Source: Cavia porcellus
Lineage: Eukaryota; Chordata; Mammalia; Rodentia; Caviidae
NCBI RefSeq assembly: GCF_034190915.1
Contig: NW_026947486.1
Location: 107,228,812-107,292,811, forward strand
DNA: 64,000 nucleotides
Direction of reading: 5' to 3'
Shown: positions 26,261 to 36,898 of the stretch, in pieces
How positions within the stretch are numbered: position 1 is the first letter of the stretch
Layout: each line of letters opens with the position of its first letter
Translations under genes and position numbers: made by a program
The notes under the pieces: generated by a model
The model's input: the letters and a program-made list of their open reading frames with translations, nothing else
What the model was told of the DNA's origin: nothing
Databases searched by the model: none

Positions 26261-26870
26261 ATGTTATTTGTCATTTCTCCTGTCTTTTCCCTCTCTTTAG
26301 ATGAGTTCTTGGAATCTATTATTCTCTTTTATATGTCTTAGTAATATTTTTCTGTCTCAGTAAAATATTGTCATATATCAACCTTCTGTGCCTCTTTCAG
26401 TACAGTCCCCAAAAGCATTTCCTCTGGCAGAAATAACTCCATGTTGATGATATGTACATTGCATTCTTACTGTTTTCCATGGATGAGATAAGTCTGGCAA
26501 CCACTCTACTTTGTCTTTTTTTCACAGTTCATGTTTATTTCTGTAACAGTCTCCTCTTTCCAATGTACCTGGATGTACTCAGAAACTTTCTGAAAGTATT
26601 TTCAGAGACGACATTCTGGACTTTCTCTTCTTGTTCCTGTTGTTCAGTAATTTTAATTATTAAGACATCTGAGATAGTCTATGTTCCTGAGAAGCATGAG
26701 AAGAACTGTTGAAAGGGAATGAATAAGATTTGGTTGTGTGGTTGGGAAAATGTGAAAGATGAGTAACAAAATTTCTGTATCCTATATTATTTTATAACTA
26801 AATTATATGTACATATGTATATGCTGTGCGTATATTTCAAAAATAAGACCAATAATTTTCCTATCCTTTA
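26261..26870. other. intergenic, no recognised feature
   Basis: No gene, RNA gene or confident repeat seen before the ID SINE. Confidence 0.5.
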
Positions 26871-26880
26871 TTGAAATACC

Positions 26881-26982
26881 TTTTTTTTTGTCTTTTTCAT
26901 TTTTATCGGTACCAGGGATCGAACTCACGACTGCCTGCTTGCAAGGTAGGCGCTTATGCCGCTGAGCTAAATCCCCAGCCCC
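26881..26982 (-). repeat. ID SINE with target duplication
   Basis: tRNA-derived SINE in minus orientation. Its 5' end (GGGGCTGGGGATTTAGCTCA) lies at the right and its 3' tail (A-rich, beginning ACCGATAAAA) at the left. The flanks 'ttgaaata' at 26,871-26,878 and 26,983-26,990 form the target duplication. It is nearly identical to the copy at 54,820. Confidence 0.9.
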
Positions 26983-26990
26983 TTGAAATA

Positions 26991-27665
26991 TCTTTTTATC
27001 TCTCTGTGTAGCAAGGATAAAAATGGAATGGTTATAGTCATCTATGGAAAACGGAAGTGCCTGTTGTAGACCTGATCAGTAGGTATGTGAAAGAAAGAAA
27101 GAGATCTGTGACTCACAGGAGTAGCACGTGGAGGAGGTGAAATTAGCATCAGAAAATCAACATCAAAACAGGAAAGTCAAACATGTAAGGAAAGACTAGT
27201 TCACTGGGAGTTGAGAATGCCTTACTCTTTGCACAAAGGTTGAGTTCAATAAGAATGAGTTGGTTCTGACAAAGATTTTTATCTCTGTGCTATGTTTGCA
27301 GTGGATTTATGTGGTAACCGCTGATAGCTTGCTTGACTTGTGAGCCTAAACTTCCATTCTTATCATGGGAGTAATCATCTCAGGGCTAATATTAAAAGCA
27401 AAGTTTACCTAGTATTTCATTTGTTAGTTGAGACATTTTAGCTAGCTCTATTCATTTCTTCAATATGTATTATTTAGCAAAATAGGGTTGAAAGATTAAC
27501 TGTGACGACTGATTACATGATAGCAACATAGTTACTGTTAAAATGTGTTACGTTCTGTTAAAATGATACTAATGTAGGTGGGTTTGGAGTAGTACAGAAA
27601 AAATGGTCAACACATTAAAATAAACATAATAATAGAGACAAATTCACAAGAAAAGATATGAAGAA
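26991..27665. other. intergenic, no recognised feature
   Basis: Nothing recognisable. Confidence 0.5.
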
Positions 27666-27669
27666 TTAA

Positions 27670-27865
27670 GACTGTTTGTGGTGGCTCTTGCCTGTAATCT
27701 TAACCTTAGAGGAAGTTGGAACAGGAAGAGCACAAGTTCCTCCACAGCAATTTAAGGAACCGTTGTCTCAAAATTTAACAAAAAGTGAAAAAGGCTGGGT
27801 ATGTAACTCAGCATGAAGTTTCTGGAATTATTCCCAAGAACTGAAACGGCAGCAACAAAAACAAA
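27670..27865 (+). repeat. B1+ID composite SINE (B4-like)
   Basis: A diverged B1 part ('gtggctcttgcctgtaatct', 'ttgtctcaaaattta') runs into an ID-like part ('gctgggtatgtaactcagca', 'attattcccaagaactgaaa') and an A-rich tail. This order is typical of rodent B4-type composites. Confidence 0.6.
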
Positions 27866-28189
27866 GCATATAAAGAGAATTGACACATGCAACTCATTTT
27901 GTTTTTATTTTCTTTAATATAAATCGATGAGGATATATTTTTTATTCACATTGTCCTGATTGGGACACTGAAACTCAGCACTATTCAAGGACTTGGCATG
28001 TCAGAATATGGGCCAGGAATTCCCAGCCCAAGTCCAGTTGCTCATTTGTTAATTATTGATTGCCTATGAAAATGTCTGATTGAAAATGCATATTTCCACT
28101 GGAACTTCATTTCCTCATTTTTAATCAGAAGCCTGTTCATGACCAGAATGCTTATTAAAGTTTAGATCTAAAATTTCTGCCTCAAATCT

Positions 28190-28485
28190 CTTGTAGTTAA
28201 AGGTGAAGCTTTTAGAAAGTGGTTTAGAAGTGGATTGATTGATCCATTGAAGAGTTCACAACTCAGTGTGCTGTTCCGAGATGGGAGTGGATTGGAAATA
28301 TGTCACTTGAATGGTGATCTGGAAGTATATTCTTGTCTCTGACTGCTCTTACTCTCTGCTTCTTGGCTGTCATGAAGTGAGCAGCGATCTCTGGTCATGC
28401 TTTTTGGCCATGACATGTTTCCCTTGGATTCAACTAACCATTGACTGAACTCTGAGAAAAACACGAACCATCATAAAACATCCCT
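28190..28485 (+). repeat. probable MaLR/ERVL LTR remnant
   Basis: MaLR-like middle: 'gatgggagtggattggaaat', 'ctctgcttcttggctgtcat' and 'gaagtgagcagcgatctctg'. The ends are not preserved. Confidence 0.4.
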
Positions 28486-28489
28486 ATTT

Positions 28490-28915
28490 TAACTTGTGGG
28501 TGTTGGTATACCACATTTTCTTTATCCATTCATTTGTTGATGAGCATACACATAGTAGAATACTGCTCAACCATAATGAAGGTTAAATTAGAATCATTTG
28601 TAGGAAAACGAATGGATCTGGAGAGCATAATACTAAGTGAAATAAATAAGTCACAGAATGTTACATATCACATGGTTTCTCTTATGTGAGAAACCTAAAG
28701 TGTAAATAAAGAGTAAAATTTTAAAAAAGACATGGTGGGAAACAGGGAAGTATCTGTGGACACAGGAATGGAGCCTGGAAGAAGTGAAAGAAGACAGGGA
28801 GGTGAAATAAAATGAGGAAGATGTGTTACACACAATCTATGTATTTTACCACCATGTCTATAATTATTATGCATTGCAAACATATAAAAACTATCCCCAC
28901 CAACATAATACATTC
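28490..28915 (+). repeat. L1 3' fragment with 5' inversion
   Basis: 28,490-28,545 reads as antisense L1 ('ccacattttctttatccatt'). From 28,546 the adjoining L1 segment reads in sense ('tagaatactgctcaaccata', 'ggatctggagagcataatac', 'tgaaataaataagtcacaga'). This is the classic twin-priming 5'-inversion layout. Confidence 0.6.
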
Positions 28916-29239
28916 TGAGTGCTGTGTATTTTATCCTAGCGAGGAGAGAGTGACTAACACGCTGCGGCAGATCCTGCTATCTATTTGACAGGGCTGGATC
29001 CCTTAGGGTGGATGTCAGGCCCTATCCTTTCAACTCTGAATTCCAGATTGTACCCTCATTTTTCACACTTAATGATGTACTCACAGAACTTAGTATGCAA
29101 TTTTAAGGGAAACTTTGAATTAGTTTTTCTTAAGAAATAGCAAAATCATCTTGAGACATAATTTACATCTTATACATTTCATGTTTTAATATATATCATT
29201 CAGTATGTAACATATTCACAAAGTTGTACAATGTTATAT

Positions 29240-30050
29240 AAAAGCTTTGTCTGCTAGGGAAATTACTCTTTATTTATCAGTTGAATGGATTTTTTTCCCC
29301 AGTGTCATTTTTCTTTTGACTTTTGACATTTTTCTTCTATTTTTTACAGTCCACAAGTTTTTATTTCTTTTTCTTTTGACAGCACAGGCAATGGAACCCA
29401 ATGTCTTGCATATGTTAGCCAACAGCCCTGCCCCTGAGCTGCTTTTTCTGCCCTCCTCCTTACATATGCATTGATAAGTGTTTTCTTTTAGTCCTGTGTT
29501 GTAAATTATATTGCAATTTGAAGACTTTCCCTACAGCCACGTTATAAAGAAACATCCTTTGTGCTTTCTGTTAGTATTTTTGTGACTTTGTTGTTTTTAG
29601 TTATTTACATCTCTGTTCTTTGTGGATTTTATATCACTGTATAGAGAAAGGTAAAAATCTGATTTAATTTTTTCCCCAAATGCCTATAGAACTGTCCCAA
29701 GACATTGGTTAAAACATTCAAATTTTTCTCAGTTTTGTGATAGGATTATTATATGATAAATTTTCACATTTTTGTCTATTGTGGACTTTCTTTTGATTTA
29801 AATGAGTCTATAGGCTTTTTACTCATGTGATTAGCATTCAATCTAGTTTTTTAGAAACTTTAGAGTATGTTTTAATATCTTACAGTACTAGTGCTCTTTT
29901 CACTGATTTGTTTCTCAGGATTCTTGTGTGTTTGTTTTTCTATACATGTTGTATAATGCACATGTCTGGCTTCAGAAAAAAAATTAGCTTGAGATTTTTG
30001 AGATAGTATTACATTTATAGAGTCTTGTCTAATTAACATGGGGATACAGT
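29240..30050 (-). repeat. L1M fragment, antisense
   Basis: Antisense ORF2-like phrases ('aatttttccccaaatgcct'-type region near 29,670, and 'ttgagatttttgagatagta' near 29,990) fit diverged L1. A SINE interrupts it at 29,370-29,470. Confidence 0.45.
29370..29470 (-). repeat. ID-like SINE remnant
   Basis: The antisense tRNA-SINE pattern 'ggcaatggaacccaatgtct' followed by 'cagccctgcccctgagctgc' is recognisable though diverged. Confidence 0.45.
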
Positions 30051-31015
30051 GGAAAAATACATCATTAGAGGATGTTGTCCTTGTGCAAACATCAGTGTAC
30101 ATATATACAAATCTAAGTAATCTAAACTGTATATATGCTGTAAGACCTATTGCTCTAGAGCCACAAAGAACCAACAGAAGATTAAATCAAGAAGAGAAAA
30201 TGACGCAATCGGGAGATAGTATAATTTATGGATGTAGAAGGCTGCTGCTGGCACCACATGACATAATGTTTCACAGAAGTAGAAAAAGTACACTCTGACA
30301 TGGCAATAAAAGTAAACATCAGTAGCACAGTTATTGTCACTAATGTGATATACTATAGGCATTGTATGTGCTATTTTTATATGAGTGGCAGGTGAGTAAT
30401 GTATTACAATATGACATTAATAGGTCCCTGGCAGTTTTCAGCCTCTTTATTATCAAATGGGAACATGACCTTTATTCACTTATAGTTGTCCAAAATGTCC
30501 TCATGCAGTACATAACTGTATATCACTCTGAGGAGAATTTATATCTTTATTAATTTGTGTATCACAAGGAAAAATGATCTTTTAATTGTTCAACTTTACT
30601 TGTATCATACAGTGTTGTGAGAATTTCTTATATAGGTTTTGAATACAGTATTCCTAATTTGAATCAGAATGGCTTCACTCATTGCGTGTGTGTGTATGTG
30701 TGTGTGTTTGTGTGTGTAAATGCATGATATCAGTTTCTGTGATAATTTTATGTCATACACAAAACAACACTTAAATTTTATTTTAGCTTTTATTTGATTG
30801 AATTTATTTTCTGGAATTATTATCACATGTAAAATATTCTCTTTCTTCTTGCCTTCAAAAGTTTTCTCTCTTGAAATTGTAGTGAATGTAGAGGGAATTC
30901 TTTTCATTCCCACCTTATAATAAAGCTTTAAAAGTATCTCAACCCTTATATACATAAATAATTATATACGCATTTATTTATACCATGTATTTTTATTATA
31001 TTATAGTATGGTACT
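30051..31015. other. intergenic, no confident feature
   Basis: AT-rich; holds a TG-rich microsatellite at about 30,685-30,718 and possibly further L1 debris. Confidence 0.45.
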
Positions 31016-31019
31016 AAAA

Positions 31020-31480
31020 CTTTTTACAGCCTGTTTTCAACATCTGGGGTAAAGATTTTCTTTCTTAGATTTATTTAAATAACAGATAACACAGTTTTAA
31101 GTATTATATCATCCCTAGATGTAATAAATCCCATTAAGTCATAGTCTTTCTTGCTTTTTATTTTTAATGTGAAATTTGACTCTTCTTTATAATATAGATT
31201 TAAATCTTTCATCCATATTTATGAGATTGATTTGTAGTTTTCGTTTTTGTGCAATTTTATTAAATGTATGTATCAATATTATGCTCCTTTAATTAACAAA
31301 ATGAAAATTTTCATTTACTATACTCTGGACCAATTTAAATGGTAGTGGGAATAAGCCATATCCAAACTCATTTTAAGTTTTCTAACAACTCAATAGTCAC
31401 TGTAAAATTGATACATTAGAATTCTCTAGTGACAAATAATATGTTCCGTTTGAAAGTGCTTTGTTTATAGTTTCATAAGT
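31020..31480 (-). repeat. L1 ORF2-like fragment, antisense
   Basis: 'catccatatttatgagattg' with 'atttgtagttttcgtttttg' corresponds to the antisense ORF2 stretch commonly seen in old L1 copies. Strongly diverged. Confidence 0.4.
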
Positions 31481-31526
31481 GGATTGCTAATAGTTTAGTA
31501 CTAGCTAATAATTAAATACAAATATT

Positions 31527-31725
31527 TGGTGCTGGGGATTGAACCTAGAGACTTGTACAAATTTGGGGCTCCTGCCCTAAGCTACATTCCCAGCAGTTTT
31601 TAGATTTTTATTTTGAGACAAATTCTCACTAAATTGTCCTGCCTGGCCTTGAATATGCCATCCTATTGGCCCAAGATTCTGATGAGCTGAGGTTATAAGG
31701 ATGTCTTCCTGTGCTCAGATAATAC
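31527..31725 (-). repeat. ID+B1 composite SINE (B4-like), antisense
   Basis: An ID-like antisense part ('gtgctggggattgaacctag', 'gccctaagctacattcccag') is followed by a B1-like antisense part ('cctgcctggccttgaatatg', 'ctgatgagctgaggttataa'). Confidence 0.65.
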
Positions 31726-31921
31726 AATTTTAATAGATACTTTTGTATTATGCAGTTTGATCTTTATTTCAATCTCCTGAGCCTATCATTATACCTATTT
31801 TATAGGTATAATAATATAACAAAATCAAGACTCAGAAGAAGTAAGTGGCTTACCTATGCAATATAAGAAGCAGAAATATAAGAACTTATACCAACAAATA
31901 ATTTTTCTATACTCTTGATAG

Positions 31922-32010
31922 TTTTTTTTGTTGTTTTTTTTTTATGGGGGGGGGTACCAGAAATCGAACACACAACCTCATGATTGCCAGGCAGGTGTTT
32001 CTGTGTAGTG
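31922..32010 (-). repeat. ID SINE remnant
   Basis: A T-rich run and a G9 run precede 'taccagaaatcgaacacaca' and 'gattgccaggcaggtgtttc', the antisense ID pattern. The tRNA A-box side is decayed. Confidence 0.6.
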
Positions 32011-32886
32011 TTTACTGATTTTATATTACCAATTGGCCAAATATTTTAAGCCACGAATCAGTTTATGTATATGATCAGGAAGAAAATCATTCCTGGCTTT
32101 GAATCTTTTTTCTCATAATTTCACTGCATGTGTTGTCTTAAGTGATAAAATAAAGTGATTTGCATATATCCATTTGTACATATACTCTTTCCTTATTTTC
32201 CTCTGCCTCTGACATATATACGCATATATGGACACACAGGAATACATGTGTGTCCTTTATAAGACATCATGAGACAAGATAAACTTAAGTTATAGACTCA
32301 TATCACTCAAATAGGTTGTTGGTACACAGTGTTGTTATTTTTAGAAAATGTTTTCATCCATAGCAGATCCTCGGTTTACTCACTAGTCTCATGGAAAATT
32401 AAGGTATTCCTGGGTTATTAGTCATTTTGAAACAGGCCTATTAAATACTAAAACCAAAGCAAACAGACAGAAATTGGAAATATCTATAAGGACAGATTTA
32501 ATATATGTTAGACACTTTCTGTAAGTCATTAATTAATTAAGTTTCAAGAAACAACTATAATGCCTAATTTTTTGTATATTTTACTTGAGCACTTGTAATA
32601 AAATAATAAGGAATGGAAAACATAAGTGATATAGTAAAATTAATAACATTAACAGTATATCAAGATAAAATGTGCATTCTTTGATAAATCTAAAGCATTT
32701 ACATTTGAATGTGAATTTGTGTACTTGAAGTCCATTATACTTTTTTTGCAATGAAAATCATCTTCATATAAATTTCTAAAAAAAATACTAGCAAATTAAT
32801 GACTTTCTTTTGTTTCATCCAATTCTATGAGTTCCTGGAGTAATTCAAAACATCTAAACTGTTTGTCATAACTGTGAATAACCTCC
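32011..32886. other. intergenic, no recognised feature
   Basis: AT-rich; nothing recognised. Confidence 0.5.
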
Positions 32887-33222
32887 TGTTATGGTTTGTG
32901 TTCTGATGGTCCCCCCTAAGCCTCATTCAGTCATTGATGTGGCTGAGTCTGGCATTTGGGATTGGACCATTGTCACGTGCTGGAGTTGGTGGTGTGAGTG
33001 GTACACCTGCCCAGAATTGCAGCTGGAACACAGTTTAATGGCAGAAAGAAGGCATGTCTCCCCTCATTTGTTCTGTTTACTCTTGCTGTTTGCAGTGGCC
33101 ACGAGCGACTTCTCCCCTATGCCACCCTAAGCTACTGTGTCTTTGAGCCAGCTGAGTATGGACTGAAAATTCTAAGAATTGTAAGAAAGCATTCTTTTCT
33201 TTCTTCACATTGGGCATCAGGT
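32887..33222 (+). repeat. MaLR element A, first LTR (A1), 3' end missing
   Basis: Begins TGTTATGGTTTGTGTT and follows the family to 'gggcatcaggta', then passes straight into internal sequence ('gcaggagtggagtcattgct'). The expected last ~45 bp (ending ACTAAGACA) are absent. Confidence 0.8.
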
Positions 33223-34704
33223 AGCAGGAGTGGAGTCATTGCTGTGACTGTAATTGACCATATTGTTAAACAGCCTATAGGAATAGTTAAATAGTGTATA
33301 GGTTGTGGGAAGAGTTTGGAGATGCGACCTGAAAAAAGTGCTGCTGGAACAGCTTAGGTTGTTCTGAAGGGGAGATGCTGGTCAGACCTCAGGAGACCAG
33401 AAGGCTGATTAAGCCTATCTGTGAAGCCTAGGCATTGGTTGCTGGACTATATATAATGTGTGTTAGGGCTTGGCAGAAAGTTGATCTGCATTTTGCTTGT
33501 GTCCAGAGACTTTGCCTGAGACTGAGATTAAGGGTGATAAACTGATTAATGTGGCAGACGAAATATCAAGGCAGTCAAATGTTGAGGTTTTGGCATGGAT
33601 ATTGTTGGGGGCTTTTAGCCCGATTTATGTTGTGAATCAAGAGCAAAGAGCCCAGCAGGATGATTTAAAGCATTTTTTGGCCAGAAAGAAGGCCCCAGTA
33701 AATTTGTAGACTATAATGATAGACCTGAGGCCTCAATTGCTGAGAAGGAACAGAAAAATTAAAAAAAAAATATGGCCTGGGGACTTCCCAGGAAGCAGCA
33801 GGTCTCCACACATTACAGGCTCAAAATGACAAAATGAAAGACTTTCCTTGGAGAGAAAATCACAGAGTGCCATATTCCAGAGTGACAGAGGAGGCAACAG
33901 GAGGTTACAAAATGGCAGCAACTACAATAGGTTCCATGGTGGTGGCATACAGAATCTGTTACAATCAGGTTGATAGTGCTCAGTGATCCAGGCATTCAAC
34001 CCCTATAGCCAAGATAGAAGCAAGCCTAGCTACTGCTTCAGGTGGCAGTGGACCTTGGCAGCATCCATGTGGTGCTGGTTTTAGGCAAGTGGAGAATGCA
34101 CAGGTTTTGAGGTTAAGGCAGCTTCCACCCTGATTTCAGAAGGTGTGGGAGGCCAAGAAGTGTGTCCCTGAGAGGGCAAGGTGTGAAGCTGTGAGTGTGA
34201 AGTTAAAGGTGCAGTGCAGAACCCAGAAGTTTAGAAAAACCAAGAGCATAGATTATATAAAGAAAGCTGTAAGAATTGAGCAGAAAGGACCTAAGAGAGA
34301 AGCCTTGGGAATTAAAAACACTGGAAGTGGTGTGGGGGTACATTTATTCAACCCTTTTGGATCTCGCAACCAGATTGCTTCACATGCTAAGCATGGAACT
34401 CCAGGACTTAATATTTGTCTTGTTGGATTTGGGCTTCCTTTGGGCCATTTCTTTGTATCCCCCTGTTTGTACCCTTTGTAATGGTAATGTTTACCTTGTC
34501 CTATTGCCTGTTGGAAGTACTTAACTTTGTTTTCATTTGTACAGGGGCTTATAGCTAAGAGTTTGATTTACATCCAGGAGTAGAATTGGAAATTGGACTT
34601 TTCAGCAAAGCTGAAACTGTTAGGATTTTGGCAACTGTTGGAGATGAACTAAATGTATTCTGCATACAAAATATATATGAGTCTTTGGGGGGGTAGGATT
34701 GGAA
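33223..34704 (+). mobile_element. MaLR element A, internal region
   Basis: Non-coding MaLR internal sequence of about 1.5 kb. It shares with element B the landmarks 'tcaaggcagtcaaatgttga', 'agcccagcaggatga' and 'gcatggaactccaggactta'. MaLR elements are non-autonomous relatives of ERV-L, and no gag or pol frame is present here. Confidence 0.75.
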
Positions 34705-35070
34705 TGTTATGGTTTGTGTCTAGGTGGCTCACCAAGTCTCATGCAGTCATGGAGGCAGCTAAACTCAGTGTTTGTGGTTTTTTTTTTTTTGTCTAGTGCT
34801 GGGATTGGTGGTGTGAGTGCTGCACCTGCCCACGTGTGAAGCTCACATACAATGTAAAGGATAGAGGAAGGTGTGTTTTTCTACTCTTGCTATTTCACTC
34901 CTACTGTTTGCAGTGGCCATGAATAGTTGCTCCTCAGCCATGCCACCATACCTTGGAACCAGCTGAGTATGGGCTAAAACATCCCAAAACTGTAAGAAAT
35001 CAACCTTTCATTCTTTCATTTTGGGCATCAGGTATTTGGTCTCAACAATGATAAAAATGTAACTAAGACA
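34705..35070 (+). repeat. MaLR element A, second LTR (A2)
   Basis: Complete: TGTTATGGTTTGTGTC ... AACTAAGACA. A G-rich/purine stretch precedes it (34,687-34,704), as expected for a polypurine tract before a 3' LTR. Confidence 0.85.
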
Positions 35071-35085
35071 GGACCAGAGAAGGAA

Positions 35086-35442
35086 TGTTATGGTTTGTAG
35101 CTAGGTGGCCCTTCAAACCCCACTTAGTCACGGAGGTGGATGAATTTAGCATTCATGATTGGCTCAACATCTAGCACCAAAATTGGCAGTGGAAGTGCTG
35201 CATCTGCCAGGGATGGAGCTGGCATAAAATATAAAGAAGGGAAGAAAGAATGTTTCTTCCTCTTTTGTGCTTTCATTCTTGCTGCTTGTGGCTACCATGA
35301 ATGGTGGCCCCTCTGCCATGCCACCCTGACTTGGAGCCAGCTGAGTATGGACTACGACCTCTAAAAACTGTAAGAAATAAATCTTTCCTTTCATGTTGTG
35401 TCAGGTATTTTGTCTCAACAATGAGAAAAATTAAATGAGACA
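35086..35442 (+). repeat. MaLR element A, third LTR (A3)
   Basis: A second complete LTR (TGTTATGGTTTGTAGC ... AAATGAGACA), only 15 bp after A2. Its right flank CAGTT matches the left flank of LTR B1 at 42.03 kb. Confidence 0.8.
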
Positions 35443-35700
35443 CAGTTTTTGATTCTTTCCGTGCACTTTGGGCTCTTCATGTACCACCTGCCTATATTTA
35501 TATCTTCAATATTTCTACCTACTCTCTTTCAGTAGATTATTTGTTTTAATACTAGATCTTTGAAACTTTTGATTTTAGTTTAGTGCATAGTGTTAGATAC
35601 GAGTCTACTTTTACGCATCAGCATGTAGAGAGCCAGATTTTCCAGTACATTTATTAAAGAGGGTATCTTTCAGTGGACACATTTGGCCCCGTAAGTATAG
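35443..35700 (-). repeat. L1 fragment, antisense (right half of a split copy)
   Basis: Antisense L1 ('cttttgattttagtttagtg', 'cagcatgtagagagccagat', 'ccagtacatttattaaagag'). It begins right at the LTR A3 border and would continue the L1 piece that ends at 42,030. Confidence 0.65.
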
Positions 35701-36540
35701 GAAACATATAGAATGAACTATGGATACATGTACCATCCTGAAGAAATGCTGAGATATTTCCACTGCATGAAAAAAATCTGATTCCAAAAGATCACCTACT
35801 GAATGTTTCTATCAATCTAACATTTTCCACATGGCAGAATTTTAAAGATGCAGAGTGGTATTTTCAGGTATTACAAAGTATAGTGCCTATGGTAATCTTT
35901 CTCTATGAAACATCTTTTGTTGATAAAATACTGATGCATCTATAATTTGGTGAGTTCTGCAATGAATTGACATGATAAACTTATGGAGTACTCCACATAA
36001 ATTTGTACATGAGAATATGTCAAAATGCAGATATCTCACTCAGATGGACTGAACCAATGCCCCTTTCCTGGATCTGATATTGTACTGTTAAGATACTACA
36101 GCTGGAGCAGACTGAATCATATGTACATGGGGCTCTGTCTATATTTTGTGTTCCTAGGGTATGTGGCCACGTGAATCTCTCGAAACACACAGTTGAAGCT
36201 AAAGAATCAATCACATATCTCTATCCTAAGAAAGAATATTTGGAAAGTAAAATCAAAGCCACTACATGGGAAATTAAATAGGAAGGCATAAATTAAATAA
36301 AATGTGAATAAAGAGAGGGACTAAATGTTGTCTGAATATCATACTAAAATCAACACAGAGAAAAATGTATCAGATTTACCCATTTACAGGGAAAAGACAC
36401 ATAGTCTTAGGAGCATAGATGGATCCTGCCTATGGGGTTGGGAGAAATATTGCACAGGAATATACGAAGAGAAATCCTCAAGAGTCCGCCAAGGGCCCTA
36501 TGCATTGTGTTCCCACTCCCTGGAAGAGGACTGACCTCTG
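35701..36540. other. intergenic, no recognised feature
   Basis: No gene or repeat recognised. Confidence 0.5.
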
Positions 36541-36898
36541 ATGCCTGACAATGCTGGCCCAGAGGGAAAGGGAGAGGAACTGAGGAGTGGGCTGAGAGGG
36601 GAGCCAGTGAGGAAGGGAGGACAGGGTGCTGAGCCAAGAGGCCAAGGGCCAAGGACACCTGAAGGGGCTCCACTGCCCTCTGGAGCAGGGCACTGCAGTT
36701 CGCCCCACACAGAAGGTGCTGCCTTTGCAGGGAAGGGCAGGAAATTGTCCCCCTCACCCCCATCAGGGAGAGAGGATGGCTGCAGCCTGGACCTGCTGCT
36801 CAAAGGGGGAGTCTCTACTCTTGCACTGGTGGTCTCCAGGGTCTGGCTAGCTGCGGCTCTCAGTCTGTTCCCAAAGCCTGCCTTTGTCCAAAATGGGC
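36541..36898. other. GC-rich transition segment before the pyrimidine tract
   Basis: GC-richer than upstream DNA and purine-rich on the plus strand (36,555-36,660), then mixed. Long frames run through it into the pyrimidine tract, but I see no coding character or promoter. Confidence 0.4.

Noticed and set aside
26881..26982. tRNA gene
   Set aside because: The A/B-box-like sequence belongs to an ID SINE with target duplications. It lacks a proper tRNA cloverleaf.
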